Below are positions 32,455 to 41,821 of a stretch of 43,486 nt of DNA, piece by piece. Made by a program: the position numbers and the translations under genes. Every line of letters begins with the position of its first letter. Position 1 is the stretch's first letter. This DNA comes from Ruminococcus sp. UBA7013 (GTDB lineage: Bacteria > Bacillota > Clostridia > Oscillospirales > Ruminococcaceae): positions 22,842-66,327 of the forward strand of contig DJXD01000128.1 of assembly GCA_002449585.1 (NCBI GenBank), in the 5' to 3' direction. Under the pieces are notes generated by a model, which saw only the letters and a program-made list of their open reading frames with translations, had not been told where the DNA came from and searched no databases.

Positions 32455-33394
32455 TATTTCAGAAACGGCAGAACTGCTCAGAAATTGTGAAGATGCTTAT
32501 ATTTTAATTCACATGAATCCGGACGGGGATTGTATAGGATCAGGATATTCTTTACAGGCAGTACTGAAACAGTTGGGGATCAGATCAAGAGTGATCTGCC
32601 CTGATCCCATTCCGGAACGGTTTCATTTTCTGCTCCCGGAAGAGCCGGAAGAAGAATTCCCTGCAAAATATGTGATCGCTGTAGATTGCGCAGATGAAAA
32701 GCGTTTTGGCATACTGGAACAGGATTATGCCGGAAAAGTTCAGCTTTGCATTGATCATCATATTTCTAATAATGGATATGCAAAGCATTTATTAGTCGAG
32801 CCAGATGCTTCTTCTGCCTGTGAGGTGCTGTATAAAGTTTATAGATTCATGCAGGTGAAGTTTACAAAGCAGATTGCAGAATGCATTTATACAGGCATGG
32901 CAACGGATACCGGATGTTTTAAATTCAGCTGTACTGGTGCAGATACGCATATTTTCACAGCTGAGATCATGAGAGAGTTCCCGGAAATCAGATATGATTT
33001 GATTAACAGAAAGATGTTCGATGTCAAAACACCCGGAAGAATCCGGGCGGAAATGGTGATGCTGAGTCAGATGGAATATCATCTTGAAAATCAATGCACA
33101 CTGATCTGGGTGACAAAAACAATCTGTCAGGAAAATCAGATCAATGATAAAGATCTCGAAGGCTTGACAAGTCTGCCCCTCCAGCCGTCCGGCGTAGAGG
33201 TCGGCGTGACGCTCCGGGAACAGGATAATGGATTTTACAGAGTTTCTATGCGGTCAACAGATAAAGTCAATGTTTCAGAAATCTGTCAGAAATTCGGCGG
33301 CGGCGGACATATCCGTGCTGCTGGTTGTCAGATCCCCGGAACAGCCGAAGAAGTCCGGAAAAAAGTGCTGGATGCCGTCCGGGAGGCGTTATGA
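32438..33394 (+). CDS. nrnA: DHH-family bifunctional oligoribonuclease/pAp phosphatase
   Basis: NrnA degrades short RNA oligonucleotides and 3'-phosphoadenosine 5'-phosphate using manganese. The ATG at 32438 inside the end of rbfA gives 318 residues starting MSRGINISETAELL. DHH motifs are complete: HMNPDGD (H25, D29, D31), AVDCADEKR (D83), IDHHISNNG (106-108) and the DHHA1 glycine motif GGGGHIRAAGCQ near the C-terminus. Its position between rbfA and truB is the standard Firmicute arrangement. The truB start overlaps its stop. Confidence 0.93.
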   Translation: MSRGINISETAELLRNCEDAYILIHMNPDGDCIGSGYSLQAVLKQLGIRSRVICPDPIPERFHFLLPEEPEEEFPAKYVIAVDCADEKRFGILEQDYAGKVQLCIDHHISNNGYAKHLLVEPDASSACEVLYKVYRFMQVKFTKQIAECIYTGMATDTGCFKFSCTGADTHIFTAEIMREFPEIRYDLINRKMFDVKTPGRIRAEMVMLSQMEYHLENQCTLIWVTKTICQENQINDKDLEGLTSLPLQPSGVEVGVTLREQDNGFYRVSMRSTDKVNVSEICQKFGGGGHIRAAGCQIPGTAEEVRKKVLDAVREAL

Positions 33395-34302
33395 ATGGGA
33401 TTCTCTGTATTGATAAGCCTGCCGGATTTACGTCTTTTGATGTCATTGCAAAATTAAGAGGAATTTTGAAAATGCGCCGTCTGGGTCATGCAGGAACGCT
33501 TGATCCGATGGCCACCGGCGTACTTCCGGTATTTGTCGGATATGCTACAAAAGCGTGCGGAATGCTTCCCGAAGAGGATAAATGCTATTTGGCCGGCTTC
33601 CAGCTTGGACAGGTGACGAATACACAGGACTGCACCGGGAAAATTCTGGAAACACATGAGGCTTCCGGATGGATAAAATCCACTGTCCGGGATGCCTTCC
33701 CATGTGGTGAGATCATGCAGATCCCCCCTATGTATTCCGCTGTTTCTGTCAATGGAAAACGGCTTTATGAATTGGCAAGACAGGGAAAAGAAATTCAACG
33801 GCAGGCAAGACCTGCCACGGTCAGCCTATATGATTTTGATTTTGATCCGGATACTGGAACAGGATCAGCAGAGATTAAATGCAGTAAAGGAACTTATATT
33901 CGCACACTGATTCATGATATGGGTCAGGCTCTTGGATGTGGTGCTGTCATGACAAGCCTAAGACGTACTCAGGCCGCAGGATTCTGCCTGAAAGATTGCC
34001 ATACGCTTGAAGAAGTTCAACAACTCGCACAACAAAACCGGATTTCTGAAATAATAATTCCAATTGCAGAAGTATTTTCTGATCTGCCCGAAATCCGGCT
34101 GAATCCGGAACAAACAACATGTTATAGACATGGAGTAAAATTAGAATTGACACAGCTGCAAAGCCAGTTGCTTCCAGAGCAGGAAAGATATGCTGTTTAT
34201 GGTGATCCGGATGGATTTTTAGGAACGGCTCTGACAGATAGGGAAAATGGCTGTCTCAGAATTGAAAGAAATCTTTGCGAACCGAGAGAGGTGACAGCAT
34301 GA
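33391..34302 (+). CDS. truB: tRNA pseudouridine-55 synthase TruB
   Basis: TruB makes pseudouridine 55 in the T-loop of tRNAs. The ATG at 33391 (MNGILCIDKPAGFTSFDVIA) overlaps the nrnA stop (ATGA) with GGGAGGCG upstream. The catalytic aspartate D38 lies in RLGHAGTLDPMATGVLPV, and the family block IPPMYSAVSVNGKRLYELAR follows. The 303 residues include a C-terminal domain of the Firmicute type. Confidence 0.96.
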   Translation: MNGILCIDKPAGFTSFDVIAKLRGILKMRRLGHAGTLDPMATGVLPVFVGYATKACGMLPEEDKCYLAGFQLGQVTNTQDCTGKILETHEASGWIKSTVRDAFPCGEIMQIPPMYSAVSVNGKRLYELARQGKEIQRQARPATVSLYDFDFDPDTGTGSAEIKCSKGTYIRTLIHDMGQALGCGAVMTSLRRTQAAGFCLKDCHTLEEVQQLAQQNRISEIIIPIAEVFSDLPEIRLNPEQTTCYRHGVKLELTQLQSQLLPEQERYAVYGDPDGFLGTALTDRENGCLRIERNLCEPREVTA

Positions 34303-35150
34303 AGAAAACCGCAGTTGCATTAGGCGTTTTTGATGGTGTGCATATCGGACACAGAGCGGTATTGCAGGCGGTGCATCAGATCCAAGGCTGTACACCCGGA
34401 GCATGTACATTTGTGACAGAGCATATGATGATGCAGAAACATGCATCAGGCTATTTATATTCTTCCGGATTGAAACAGGAAATGCTGAAACGGCTGGGCA
34501 TGGAATTGATCTATATGCCGGAATTTTCTGAAATCAGAAACATGACAGGATGGGAATTTGCAAAACAGATTTTGCATGAAAATCTGCATGTGGAACATGT
34601 TTTCTGTGGGAAAAATTTTCGTTTTGGGGCAGGTGCTTCCTGTGATGTGCAGGATCTTGAAAAATTTGGATCAGAATTTGCATTTCAGGTGCATGTGATT
34701 GATGAAGTACAGAAAGATGGTATTCTGGTTTCTTCTACAGCGATCCGGAAATTTGTAGTAAATGGCGAAATAGAAAAAGCAGGTGCATTTCTGGGTGAGC
34801 CGTATCAGATCCGGCAAGAGGTCACACATGGTGCACAGCTTGGGCGAACAATTGGATTTCCGACGATCAATCAAGAATTTGCAGAAGGTCAGCTTGTACC
34901 AAAATTCGGGGTATATGCTTCTGAAACAGAAACGTCTGAAGGAAAATTTGCATCTCTGACAAACATCGGCAGAAAACCGACTGTTGATTATCAGGGTGTT
35001 CCCCTGGCGGAAACGTATTTGAAACAATTTTCTGGTGATCTCTATGGGAAAATCGTGACAGTGAAATTATTGAGATATATCAGGCCGGAAATTAGATTTT
35101 CTTCTCTGGGGGATCTTGTCAGACAGATGACAAAAGATTTACAATCCTGA
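34299..35150 (+). CDS. ribF: Bifunctional riboflavin kinase/FAD synthetase
   Basis: RibF phosphorylates riboflavin to FMN and adenylates FMN to FAD. The ATG at 34299 overlaps the truB stop (ATGA). The 283-residue protein has an N-terminal nucleotidyltransferase domain with the HxGH motif (ALGVFDGVHIGHRAVLQAV) and the ISSTAIR-like block (LVSSTAIRKFVVNGE). The C-terminal kinase domain has GRTIGFPTINQEF and PKFGVYASETE. It ends the rimP-ribF operon; no strong terminator is seen behind it. Confidence 0.95.
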   Translation: MKKTAVALGVFDGVHIGHRAVLQAVHQIQGCTPGACTFVTEHMMMQKHASGYLYSSGLKQEMLKRLGMELIYMPEFSEIRNMTGWEFAKQILHENLHVEHVFCGKNFRFGAGASCDVQDLEKFGSEFAFQVHVIDEVQKDGILVSSTAIRKFVVNGEIEKAGAFLGEPYQIRQEVTHGAQLGRTIGFPTINQEFAEGQLVPKFGVYASETETSEGKFASLTNIGRKPTVDYQGVPLAETYLKQFSGDLYGKIVTVKLLRYIRPEIRFSSLGDLVRQMTKDLQS

Positions 35151-35217
35151 ATTTTCTTACATCTGTCACATGTCTGACACATTGTGATAGTATAGTATAT
35201 CTTAGAAATAATAAAGA

Positions 35218-35231
35218 GAGGAGATCTCCTC
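35218..35231 (+). promoter_or_regulatory. Palindromic RBS ahead of the Gld-type ABC ATPase
   Basis: The 14-base perfect palindrome GAGGAGATCTCCTC directly abuts the ATG at 35232. Its first half is the ribosome binding site, and the second half (TCCTC) is its complement, so the RNA can fold into a 5-base-pair hairpin that hides the RBS. Confidence 0.6.
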
Positions 35232-36194
35232 ATGATAGAAGTCAGAAATTTGACAAAGCATTATGGTGATAAGAAAGCAGTGAATGATATTAGTTTTACG
35301 GTCAATGATGGTGAAATTTTAGGCTTTCTAGGGCCAAATGGTGCAGGAAAATCAACGACGATGAATATGCTAACCGGGTATATTTCATCTACATCAGGAC
35401 AAGCATTGATCAATGGTGTGGATATTTTGGAAGATCCCATTAAGGCAAAATCATTTATTGGCTATCTCCCTGAAATTCCGCCGCTTTATGTGGATATGAC
35501 AGTGCATTCTTATCTGAATTTTGTGTTTGATCTGAAAAAATGCAAGCTGCCTCGGCGGTCACATCTGAAAGATGTTTTGACATTGTGTAAAATTATTGAT
35601 GTAGAAAACAGATTGATCAAGAATTTATCAAAGGGCTATAAACAGCGTGTTGGACTGGCACAGGCTTTAATCGGGAATCCCCCTGTGCTAATTCTGGATG
35701 AGCCAACAGTGGGACTTGATCCGAAACAGATGGTAGAAATCAGGACGCTGATCAAACGGCTTGGGAAAAATCATACAGTGATATTATCCTCTCATATTTT
35801 GAGCGAGATTCAGGCAGTGTGTGACAGAGTGATTATTATTAATCATGGTGTGGTTGCGGCAAATGATACAGCAACAAATCTGTCGAACAAAGTGACGACG
35901 GATCATAGAATCATGGCAAGAATTGACGGAGAACGGGCGGAAATTCTACAGGCAATCCGGGCATTGAACGGGATTAAATATATCCGTGCAGATATGGAAC
36001 GAGAGCCGGGAATTTATGAGTATGAGATAGAAGCAGAACAGGGTATTGATATTCGAAGAGATATTAATCAGATCTGCCGGGCGCATGAATGGGATATTCT
36101 GACCCTCCGGACAATGGAAATGACATTGGAAGATATTTTCCTGAAGATCACAATGGGTGAAAATATTCAGATACAGAAGGGAGCAGGCAAATAA
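35232..36194 (+). CDS. Gld-type ABC transporter ATP-binding protein (GldA-like)
   Basis: The 320-residue ATPase of an ABC-2 exporter-type complex. Visible motifs are Walker A GPNGAGKST (34-42), the Q-loop region, signature LSKGY (132-136) and Walker B with catalytic glutamate LILDEPT (153-159), followed by an H-loop in LSSHILSEIQ. A ~95-residue C-terminal extension is typical of the GldA/NatA group. It is followed directly by its permease (one-base overlap) and by GldG- and DUF4340-like proteins, the usual gene set of the Gld-type group in non-gliding Clostridia, whose substrate is not known. Confidence 0.92.
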   Translation: MIEVRNLTKHYGDKKAVNDISFTVNDGEILGFLGPNGAGKSTTMNMLTGYISSTSGQALINGVDILEDPIKAKSFIGYLPEIPPLYVDMTVHSYLNFVFDLKKCKLPRRSHLKDVLTLCKIIDVENRLIKNLSKGYKQRVGLAQALIGNPPVLILDEPTVGLDPKQMVEIRTLIKRLGKNHTVILSSHILSEIQAVCDRVIIINHGVVAANDTATNLSNKVTTDHRIMARIDGERAEILQAIRALNGIKYIRADMEREPGIYEYEIEAEQGIDIRRDINQICRAHEWDILTLRTMEMTLEDIFLKITMGENIQIQKGAGK

Positions 36195-36898
36195 TGGGCG
36201 CTATTTATCGGAGAGAAGTAGGAGCGTTTTTTACGTCCAGCATTGCCTATATATTTCTGGCAGTGTTCTATATTTTTTCAGGCTTGTTTTTTTCGCTGAA
36301 TAATATTTCAGCCGGATCAACAGACTTATCTTTTGTGTTTTCAACTATGTTTTTTATGAGCATTTTTCTGATTCCGATTCTGACTATGAAATTATTCAGT
36401 GAAGAGAAGAAACAGCGGACAGAACAGGGACTTTTGACTGCTCCAGTTTCATTGACTGGCATCGTGTTGGGAAAATATTTTGCTGCGCTGACAATGTATG
36501 TGATTGCTGTCAGCATTGTATTTATTTATGGGTTGATTTTAAGTTTATATGGTACAGTGGCATGGCTTACGCTGCTTTCTAATTATCTGGCTGTTTTATT
36601 AGTAGGAGCAGCTTTTATTGCAATCGGCCTGTTTGTGTCATCATTGACAGAAAATCAAGTTGCCGCAGCAGTCGGGGGGATTATCTGTCTGGCGATGCTG
36701 TTTTTGATTGATGTGATTGCATCTTTTGTGAAAATCAGTTGGTTGCAAGGCTTTTTATATGATTTGTCATTCTATACAAGATATTATGAATTTACCTGTG
36801 GTATTTTTAATCTTTCCAGTGTGTTGTTTTATCTCAGCACAGCAGTGTTGTTTAATTTTTTCACTGTGAGAGTATTTGAAAAACGCCGCTGGAGTTAA
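36194..36898 (+). CDS. Gld-type ABC transporter permease (GldF-like)
   Basis: A 234-residue ABC-2-type membrane protein with six hydrophobic segments. It starts MGAIYRREVGAFFTSSIAYI and carries the cytoplasmic coupling-like stretch LFSEEKKQRTEQGLLTAPVS after the second helix, typical of GldF. Its start shares one base with the ATPase stop. With the ATPase and the following GldG-like protein it should form a membrane complex. The C-terminus ends in RVFEKRRWS, positive-inside. Confidence 0.9.
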   Translation: MGAIYRREVGAFFTSSIAYIFLAVFYIFSGLFFSLNNISAGSTDLSFVFSTMFFMSIFLIPILTMKLFSEEKKQRTEQGLLTAPVSLTGIVLGKYFAALTMYVIAVSIVFIYGLILSLYGTVAWLTLLSNYLAVLLVGAAFIAIGLFVSSLTENQVAAAVGGIICLAMLFLIDVIASFVKISWLQGFLYDLSFYTRYYEFTCGIFNLSSVLFYLSTAVLFNFFTVRVFEKRRWS

Positions 36899-36910
36899 GG
36901 AGTGCAGATG

Positions 36911-38503
36911 ATGGCAGAACAAAAAAAAGAAAAGCCGGAAAAGAAGAAATTAAGTGCGGCTGCTTTGAAAAAGCTGAAATATGGCGGAATTTCTACAGCG
37001 ATTACTTGCATTGTCGTTGCGGTTGTGATCGTGCTTAATATTCTCGTCAGTGTGCTGGTGGAAAAATATCCGCTGAAGCTGGATCTTACAGAAGATGCAA
37101 AATTTGAAATCTCAGAAGAGAGTATTAATTATCTGAAAAATCTGGATCAAAATGTGAATTTTACGGTTTTGATGGCAGAAAGTAATTTTCAGACCAGTAG
37201 TGAATCACTCAAGATGGTTTCTGAAATTTTATCAAGATATACGCAATATACAGATAAAATTAGCCTGAGTTATATTGATCCGGCTACAAATCCGGATATT
37301 GTCAGCAAATATCAGTCTGATTATTCCGGTTCTCTTACAGAAGGGGATATTGTGATTTCAAATGCAGATGAATCGGATGGATTAAAATTAAGAGTTGTCA
37401 GCATCGGAAATTTATTTGATTATGATCAGCAGAAATATATGCAGTATTATTATTATGGCGTGGGAACGCTGGAGGACTGCATCACAGGCTTTTCCGGAGA
37501 ACAGAATCTGACTTCCGCCCTGATGTATGTCACAGATGCTGATCCGGTTTCTGTGGGGCTGATCGCTCTGGCAAACGGCCAGCCGATTTATAATATGCAA
37601 TATAGCGGCGGCGGTGTCAATGCCCTGGCGAATACACTTATCCGGAATGGATATGATGTGACACAGGTAGATTTATATCAGGATGAAATCAGCACGGAAA
37701 AATATGATATGCTGATCCTCCCTGCACCCGTGAATGATCTGACTGCCAACGGAATTGATACGCTTTCAGCATTCCTGTTCAATGATGGGAAGTATAGCAA
37801 AGATTTAATTTATATTGCAGATTTTACCCAGTCTAGTACCCCCAAGCTGAATGAATTTCTGGAAACATGGGGAATTCAGGTGACAAATAATATTGCTATG
37901 GAAAGTGATCCTAATACAGCACAGCAAGTATCATTGTCTATTAATACAGGAAGTGCTGTCGCCGTGCCTGTTGCTTCCATTCAGGAAGATACTTACAGCG
38001 CAGGAATTCCTAACAAGGCACTCCCGATTGCTGCCCCCCTGTGCCGTGTGATTCATCTGTTATGGGATTCCAAAACTAGCGGTATCACAACAGCATTATT
38101 AAAAACTTCTGATTCTGTTTATCTGAATCAAATGGGACAGAAAACAGAAAATGCAGATACGACTTCTGTCGGTGCGCAGACCATTGCGGCAATTTCTTCC
38201 AGACGTAATATTGATAATAATATTACTTATGAGAGTAATATCATGGTACTGGGTTCTATGCTCCTGTGTGATGCTAATCTGATGAGTGATGCATCTTATA
38301 ATAATGCTTCTTATCTGATCACAGCAGTGAATAACATGGCCGGAAAAGGGGATAATCTTGTCATTGCATCGAAAAATATGACAAAAGAGAAAATTACAAT
38401 CACAACTGCCGGCGTTCGGGGCATTCACCTGTTTATCTTTGCCATTCCAAGTGCAGTGATCGCCGTGGGTATATGGGTATTCCTGAGGAGAAGAAACAAA
38501 TGA
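36911..38503 (+). CDS. GldG-like membrane-anchored ABC accessory protein
   Basis: A 530-residue protein of the GldG family (ABC-type uncharacterised transport system). It has a Lys-rich cytosolic start (1-26), one helix (about 27-51), a large extracellular domain beginning KYPLKLDLTEDAKFEISEES, and a C-terminal helix near residues 505-525 (HLFIFAIPSAVIAVGIWVF). The start at 36911 (MAEQKKEKPE) is eight bases after AAGGAG; an ATG one codon and a GTG three codons earlier are possible. The region QPIYNMQYSGGGVNALANTL to LILPAPVNDL is the conserved GldG core. The stop overlaps the next start (ATGA). Confidence 0.88.
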   Translation: MAEQKKEKPEKKKLSAAALKKLKYGGISTAITCIVVAVVIVLNILVSVLVEKYPLKLDLTEDAKFEISEESINYLKNLDQNVNFTVLMAESNFQTSSESLKMVSEILSRYTQYTDKISLSYIDPATNPDIVSKYQSDYSGSLTEGDIVISNADESDGLKLRVVSIGNLFDYDQQKYMQYYYYGVGTLEDCITGFSGEQNLTSALMYVTDADPVSVGLIALANGQPIYNMQYSGGGVNALANTLIRNGYDVTQVDLYQDEISTEKYDMLILPAPVNDLTANGIDTLSAFLFNDGKYSKDLIYIADFTQSSTPKLNEFLETWGIQVTNNIAMESDPNTAQQVSLSINTGSAVAVPVASIQEDTYSAGIPNKALPIAAPLCRVIHLLWDSKTSGITTALLKTSDSVYLNQMGQKTENADTTSVGAQTIAAISSRRNIDNNITYESNIMVLGSMLLCDANLMSDASYNNASYLITAVNNMAGKGDNLVIASKNMTKEKITITTAGVRGIHLFIFAIPSAVIAVGIWVFLRRRNK

Positions 38504-40089
38504 GTGAACAGCAAGAATCTGAAATCCAAGAAGAAACAGAGGCCGGAAAAGATACATTCTTTTCTGATGCCCCCATCCCTGTACAGGAAGTACAGAAAAA
38601 AGGCATGTCTAAAAATATCAAAGGCCTGATTGCCGCTGTTGCCGCTCTGCTCGTTGTCGGATGCGCATTGACAATTGTCATCCTGACAAATCAGAATGAG
38701 GAGCATACCAGTTCAATTGATGTCAGCAGTCTGGCAAATGAATTTTTAGATGATGAAGAAAAATCAATTCTGATCAATCCGGAAAAAGCCGAAGATGTAA
38801 AAGAAGTTCAGATTGCAAATGCAGATCAGTTCACCGTCTGTCTGCAATCTGAAGCAACAGAAGAAACAAAAGCAGTCTATACGATCAAGGGCTATGAAGA
38901 TATGATACTGGATACAGGTCTGCTTTCTACGCTTGTGAATAATGGCAGTGAACTCTCCGCATTACAGCTGATTGAAGAAAATGCCGAAAATCTGGATAAG
39001 TATGGATTGGAGAATCCTGCCGCACGTGTCAAATTATCATATCAGGACGGAAATGATTTTTCGTTTTCTGTTGGAAATGTCTCCCCTATGGATAGCTCAC
39101 AGAATTATTGTGAAGCAAATGGAAATGTCTATCTTGTCAAATCATCTTTGATGGCGAATTATCAGAAATCCGCTATTGAATTTGTTTCAAAGACCATTCT
39201 GGAAAAGCCAGCGGATGATAATTATCCAATAGTAGAATCTCTTCGCATTGAACGGGAAAATCTGGATTATGATATTTATATGGAATATGCCTATGATGTT
39301 GCAGAAGATACTTCTGTTGGAGGGACGGCCGCAACCCATGCCATGAAAGAACCTGTATTTTCTTATCTGAATGTAGAAAAATCAGCAGATGTGACAAATG
39401 GCATGTTTGGCCTGACAGCTGTCGAGATCAGCAAGATCCGCCCCACAGAAGAGGATCTTTCCGCCGCCGGAATGGATGCACCTTTCTGCACAGTTACTAT
39501 GTGTTGTGATGACGGAAATCAATATATTCTGCATTTTGGAAATCAGTATACGACACAAAACGGAACAGAAGCATATTATACTTATCTGGAAGGGACAAAT
39601 ATGCTCTATGGTGTCGCCCTGACAAGAGCCGTCTGGACAACGGTTCAGCCCGGAGATATTACTTCTGCCAATATTTTTGGTACAAATGTCTGGAATATCG
39701 CAACGCTTGACGTTTCCGGAAACGGCCAAGAACTTCATTTCGTCGGTGAAGGTGATCGGGATACTTATACAGTCACTAAAAACGGCGAACCCTGCGACAA
39801 AGAACGCTTTCGGTTATTATATAAATTCTTCCTGTATATCTACGGCGAAGAATTATATATTGATGCCCAAATCCCCCAAAAAGATCCCGATGCGGAAGTG
39901 CATCTTACCACACAGGATGGAAAAGATGATTATACTATTGCTTTCTATAAGCTGACAGATCTGAATTCTGTGATCACGGTCAATGGCACACCAACTTATA
40001 AAATTCGTACTTCCTGTATTGATACGATCTGGCATAATATCGAAATTTTTGATGATCCTGAACAAGAATTTACAATGACATGGCAATAA
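38500..40089 (+). CDS. DUF4340 domain protein of the Gld-type ABC cluster
   Basis: A 529-residue protein with an acidic cytosolic tail (1-35), one membrane helix (about 41-63, GLIAAVAALLVVGCALTIVI) and a large extracellular region with repeated DUF4340-like units (KYGLENPAARVKLSYQDGND, then AGMDAPFCTVTMCCDDGNQY). DUF4340 proteins are usually encoded beside GldG-like genes and are thought to act with them at the cell surface; the substrate is unknown. It starts at an ATG overlapping the previous stop, with GAGGAG upstream. Confidence 0.87.
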   Translation: MSEQQESEIQEETEAGKDTFFSDAPIPVQEVQKKGMSKNIKGLIAAVAALLVVGCALTIVILTNQNEEHTSSIDVSSLANEFLDDEEKSILINPEKAEDVKEVQIANADQFTVCLQSEATEETKAVYTIKGYEDMILDTGLLSTLVNNGSELSALQLIEENAENLDKYGLENPAARVKLSYQDGNDFSFSVGNVSPMDSSQNYCEANGNVYLVKSSLMANYQKSAIEFVSKTILEKPADDNYPIVESLRIERENLDYDIYMEYAYDVAEDTSVGGTAATHAMKEPVFSYLNVEKSADVTNGMFGLTAVEISKIRPTEEDLSAAGMDAPFCTVTMCCDDGNQYILHFGNQYTTQNGTEAYYTYLEGTNMLYGVALTRAVWTTVQPGDITSANIFGTNVWNIATLDVSGNGQELHFVGEGDRDTYTVTKNGEPCDKERFRLLYKFFLYIYGEELYIDAQIPQKDPDAEVHLTTQDGKDDYTIAFYKLTDLNSVITVNGTPTYKIRTSCIDTIWHNIEIFDDPEQEFTMTWQ

Positions 40090-40114
40090 TGCCAATCAGA
40101 AAGGAGTTTGCTTT

Positions 40115-40381
40115 ATGACTTATAAAAATTATCCAGTTGTCCGCAAGGGCAATGAAATGTATTATGGCTATATGAGTGATCCCACAGTGGTTTATCTGAA
40201 ACTCGAACAGCAGGAAAAAATGCATGGAATTACAACCGCTAAAAAAGTAGAATTTTATCTCATGTCCACAGATATTGAAAATCCAAAGCCGCCGCTCCAG
40301 AGAGCAGAACGGGAAAATCTCTATGAAGCACTGGATGTAGCTGCCGAATGGCTCAACCGTGCCAATCAGAAAGAGGCCTGA
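40115..40381 (+). CDS. Small conserved-looking protein of unknown function
   Basis: I do not recognise this 88-residue protein. It is soluble, begins MTYKNYPVVRKGNEMYYGYM and has a strand-rich first half and a helical end (ERENLYEALDVAAEWLNRAN). A strong AAAGGAG precedes the ATG, and it lies 25 bases after the DUF4340 gene and overlaps the next start by one base, so it is part of the same transcript. Its tight placement suggests a real gene; the function is open. Confidence 0.75.
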   Translation: MTYKNYPVVRKGNEMYYGYMSDPTVVYLKLEQQEKMHGITTAKKVEFYLMSTDIENPKPPLQRAERENLYEALDVAAEWLNRANQKEA

Positions 40382-41052
40382 TGATGAAGAAAAAATTAAT
40401 CCTGCTCTGCATGACTGCCGCCCTGCTCCTGACCGGATGCGGCGCAAAATCAGAGATTGATGCCCCTGCCCCTGCCGCACAGGTCGAAAATAATGCTTCT
40501 GCGGATCAGAATGCCGGAGAATCTGTGACAGATGGGCAGTCGATTATTATCACACTGTATCCGGATACAGCTCCCATCACTTGTGATAATTTTGAAACAC
40601 TCGTAAATCAGGGCTTTTATAACGGTCTGACATTTCACAGAGTCGTAGATAATTTTATGGCGCAGGGGGGCGATCCCCTGGGGACAGGATCGGGCGGATC
40701 GGATCATAAAATCAAAGGGGAATTTGCTTCTAATGATGTTGAAAATAATTTATCACATCAGCGGGGTGTGGTTTCCATGGCCAGAAGCAGTGACCCTGAT
40801 AGTGCTTCATCACAGTTTTTTATTTGTTATACAGACTGTTCTTTTTTAGATGGCAATTATGCGGCATTCGGCCTTGTGACACAGGGAATGGAAGTCGTAG
40901 ATGATTTTTTGCAGGTGCAGAGATCTCTTGGCGGTGATGGTGCTGTTTCCAGTCCAAACACGCCAATTGTCATGAAAGAGGTCAAAATGATAGATCCGGA
41001 TTCTGATGGAAATCCCCGTGTTGAAATTATCATGGATGATTTTCTGAACTAA
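40381..41052 (+). CDS. Cyclophilin-type peptidyl-prolyl isomerase lipoprotein
   Basis: A 223-residue surface lipoprotein that should assist folding of exported proteins by isomerising proline bonds. The N-terminus is a lipoprotein signal (MMKKKLILLCMTAALLLTGC, lipidated cysteine 20), followed by an Ala/Asn/Asp-rich linker. The cyclophilin domain (about 55-215) shows FHRVVDNFMAQGGDPLGTGS with the catalytic arginine, HQRGVVSMARSSDPDSASS and QFFICYTDCSFLDGNYAAFG. It overlaps the upstream gene by one base and is followed by a strong terminator. Its presence at the end of the Gld-type cluster suggests it may serve the extracellular domains of that complex (inference). Confidence 0.93.
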   Translation: MMKKKLILLCMTAALLLTGCGAKSEIDAPAPAAQVENNASADQNAGESVTDGQSIIITLYPDTAPITCDNFETLVNQGFYNGLTFHRVVDNFMAQGGDPLGTGSGGSDHKIKGEFASNDVENNLSHQRGVVSMARSSDPDSASSQFFICYTDCSFLDGNYAAFGLVTQGMEVVDDFLQVQRSLGGDGAVSSPNTPIVMKEVKMIDPDSDGNPRVEIIMDDFLN

Positions 41053-41065
41053 TTTTGATACAAGT

Positions 41066-41102
41066 GAACTGCTTTTTTCTGCAAAGCAGTTCCTTTTTTT
41101 TT
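41066..41102 (+). terminator. Terminator after the cyclophilin gene
   Basis: The stem GAACTGCTTT / AAAGCAGTTC (10 base pairs, loop of 7) is followed by CTTTTTTTTT. It closes the transcript that begins ahead of the ABC ATPase. Confidence 0.92.
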
Positions 41103-41111
41103 GAAATTATC

Positions 41112-41140
41112 TTGTATTTTTTACAAAAATATGCTATGCT
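41112..41140 (+). promoter_or_regulatory. Probable sigma-A promoter of the LRR-protease gene
   Basis: TTGTAT (41112-41117), 17-base spacer and TATGCT (41135-41140) lie about 36 bases before the start codon; AAAGGAGGA serves as RBS. Confidence 0.65.
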
Positions 41141-41425
41141 AATATTATGAGAAATATTTACAAAGGAGGATGCATTATGAAATTAAAAAAATTGATTGCT
41201 GTATTATCTGCGCTGTGCATGATGTGTGCGGCTCTGCCCGTGACAGAAAAAACTGTTCCTGATTCCATGCCAATCACTGCCAATGCAGAAGATACAGAAT
41301 ACACAGAAGGTATCTATGCAGGTATGAAATATAGGAAATATGCAGATCATGTTGAAATTACTGGCCATACGGATGATCTGCCGTCAAAAGTGATCATTCC
41401 GTCTGAAATTGATGGTTTGCCTGTG

Positions 41426-41821
41426 ACGAGTATCGGAGAGTGGGCATTTTGTGGATGTTCCGGCTTGACCTCTGTGACAATTCCGGATAGTGTGACGAGT
41501 ATCGGAGAGTGGGCATTTTATTGATGTTCCAGCTTGACTTCTGTGACAATTTCGGATGGCGTGATAAGTATCGGCTGTTATGCATTTTGTGAATGTTCCG
41601 GCTTGACTTCCGTGACAATTCCGAATGGTGTGTATATCGGAGCGTATGCATTTAGTGGATGTTCCGGCTTGACTTCCGTGACAATTCCAGATGGTGTGTG
41701 GATCACAGATGATGCATTTTCTGGCTGTTCCAGTTTGACTTCCGTGACAATTCCAGAGAGTGTGACAAAGATTGAAGCCTATTCTTTTCAGGACTGTAAA
41801 AATCTTTCTTCTGTTACGATT
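41426..41821 (+). repeat. Tandem LRR_5 repeats, 66-69 bases each
   Basis: Six units start at about 41426, 41495, 41564, 41633, 41699 and 41765. Three are 69 bases, two are 66 and the last is partial. The protein consensus is SIGxxAFxGCSGLTSVTIPD. The first 28 bases of units 1 and 2 (from 41423 and 41492) are identical, indicating recent duplication. Confidence 0.93.

Noticed and set aside
41522..41524. Selenocysteine or recoded TGA in the LRR protein
   Set aside because: No recoding hairpin is evident after the TGA, the position is a surface repeat residue not a catalytic one, and a single-base change from a Gly codon explains it.
41426..41821. CRISPR-like array from regularly spaced repeats
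   Set aside because: The repeats are coding LRR units in one frame with diverged sequence throughout and no unique spacers.
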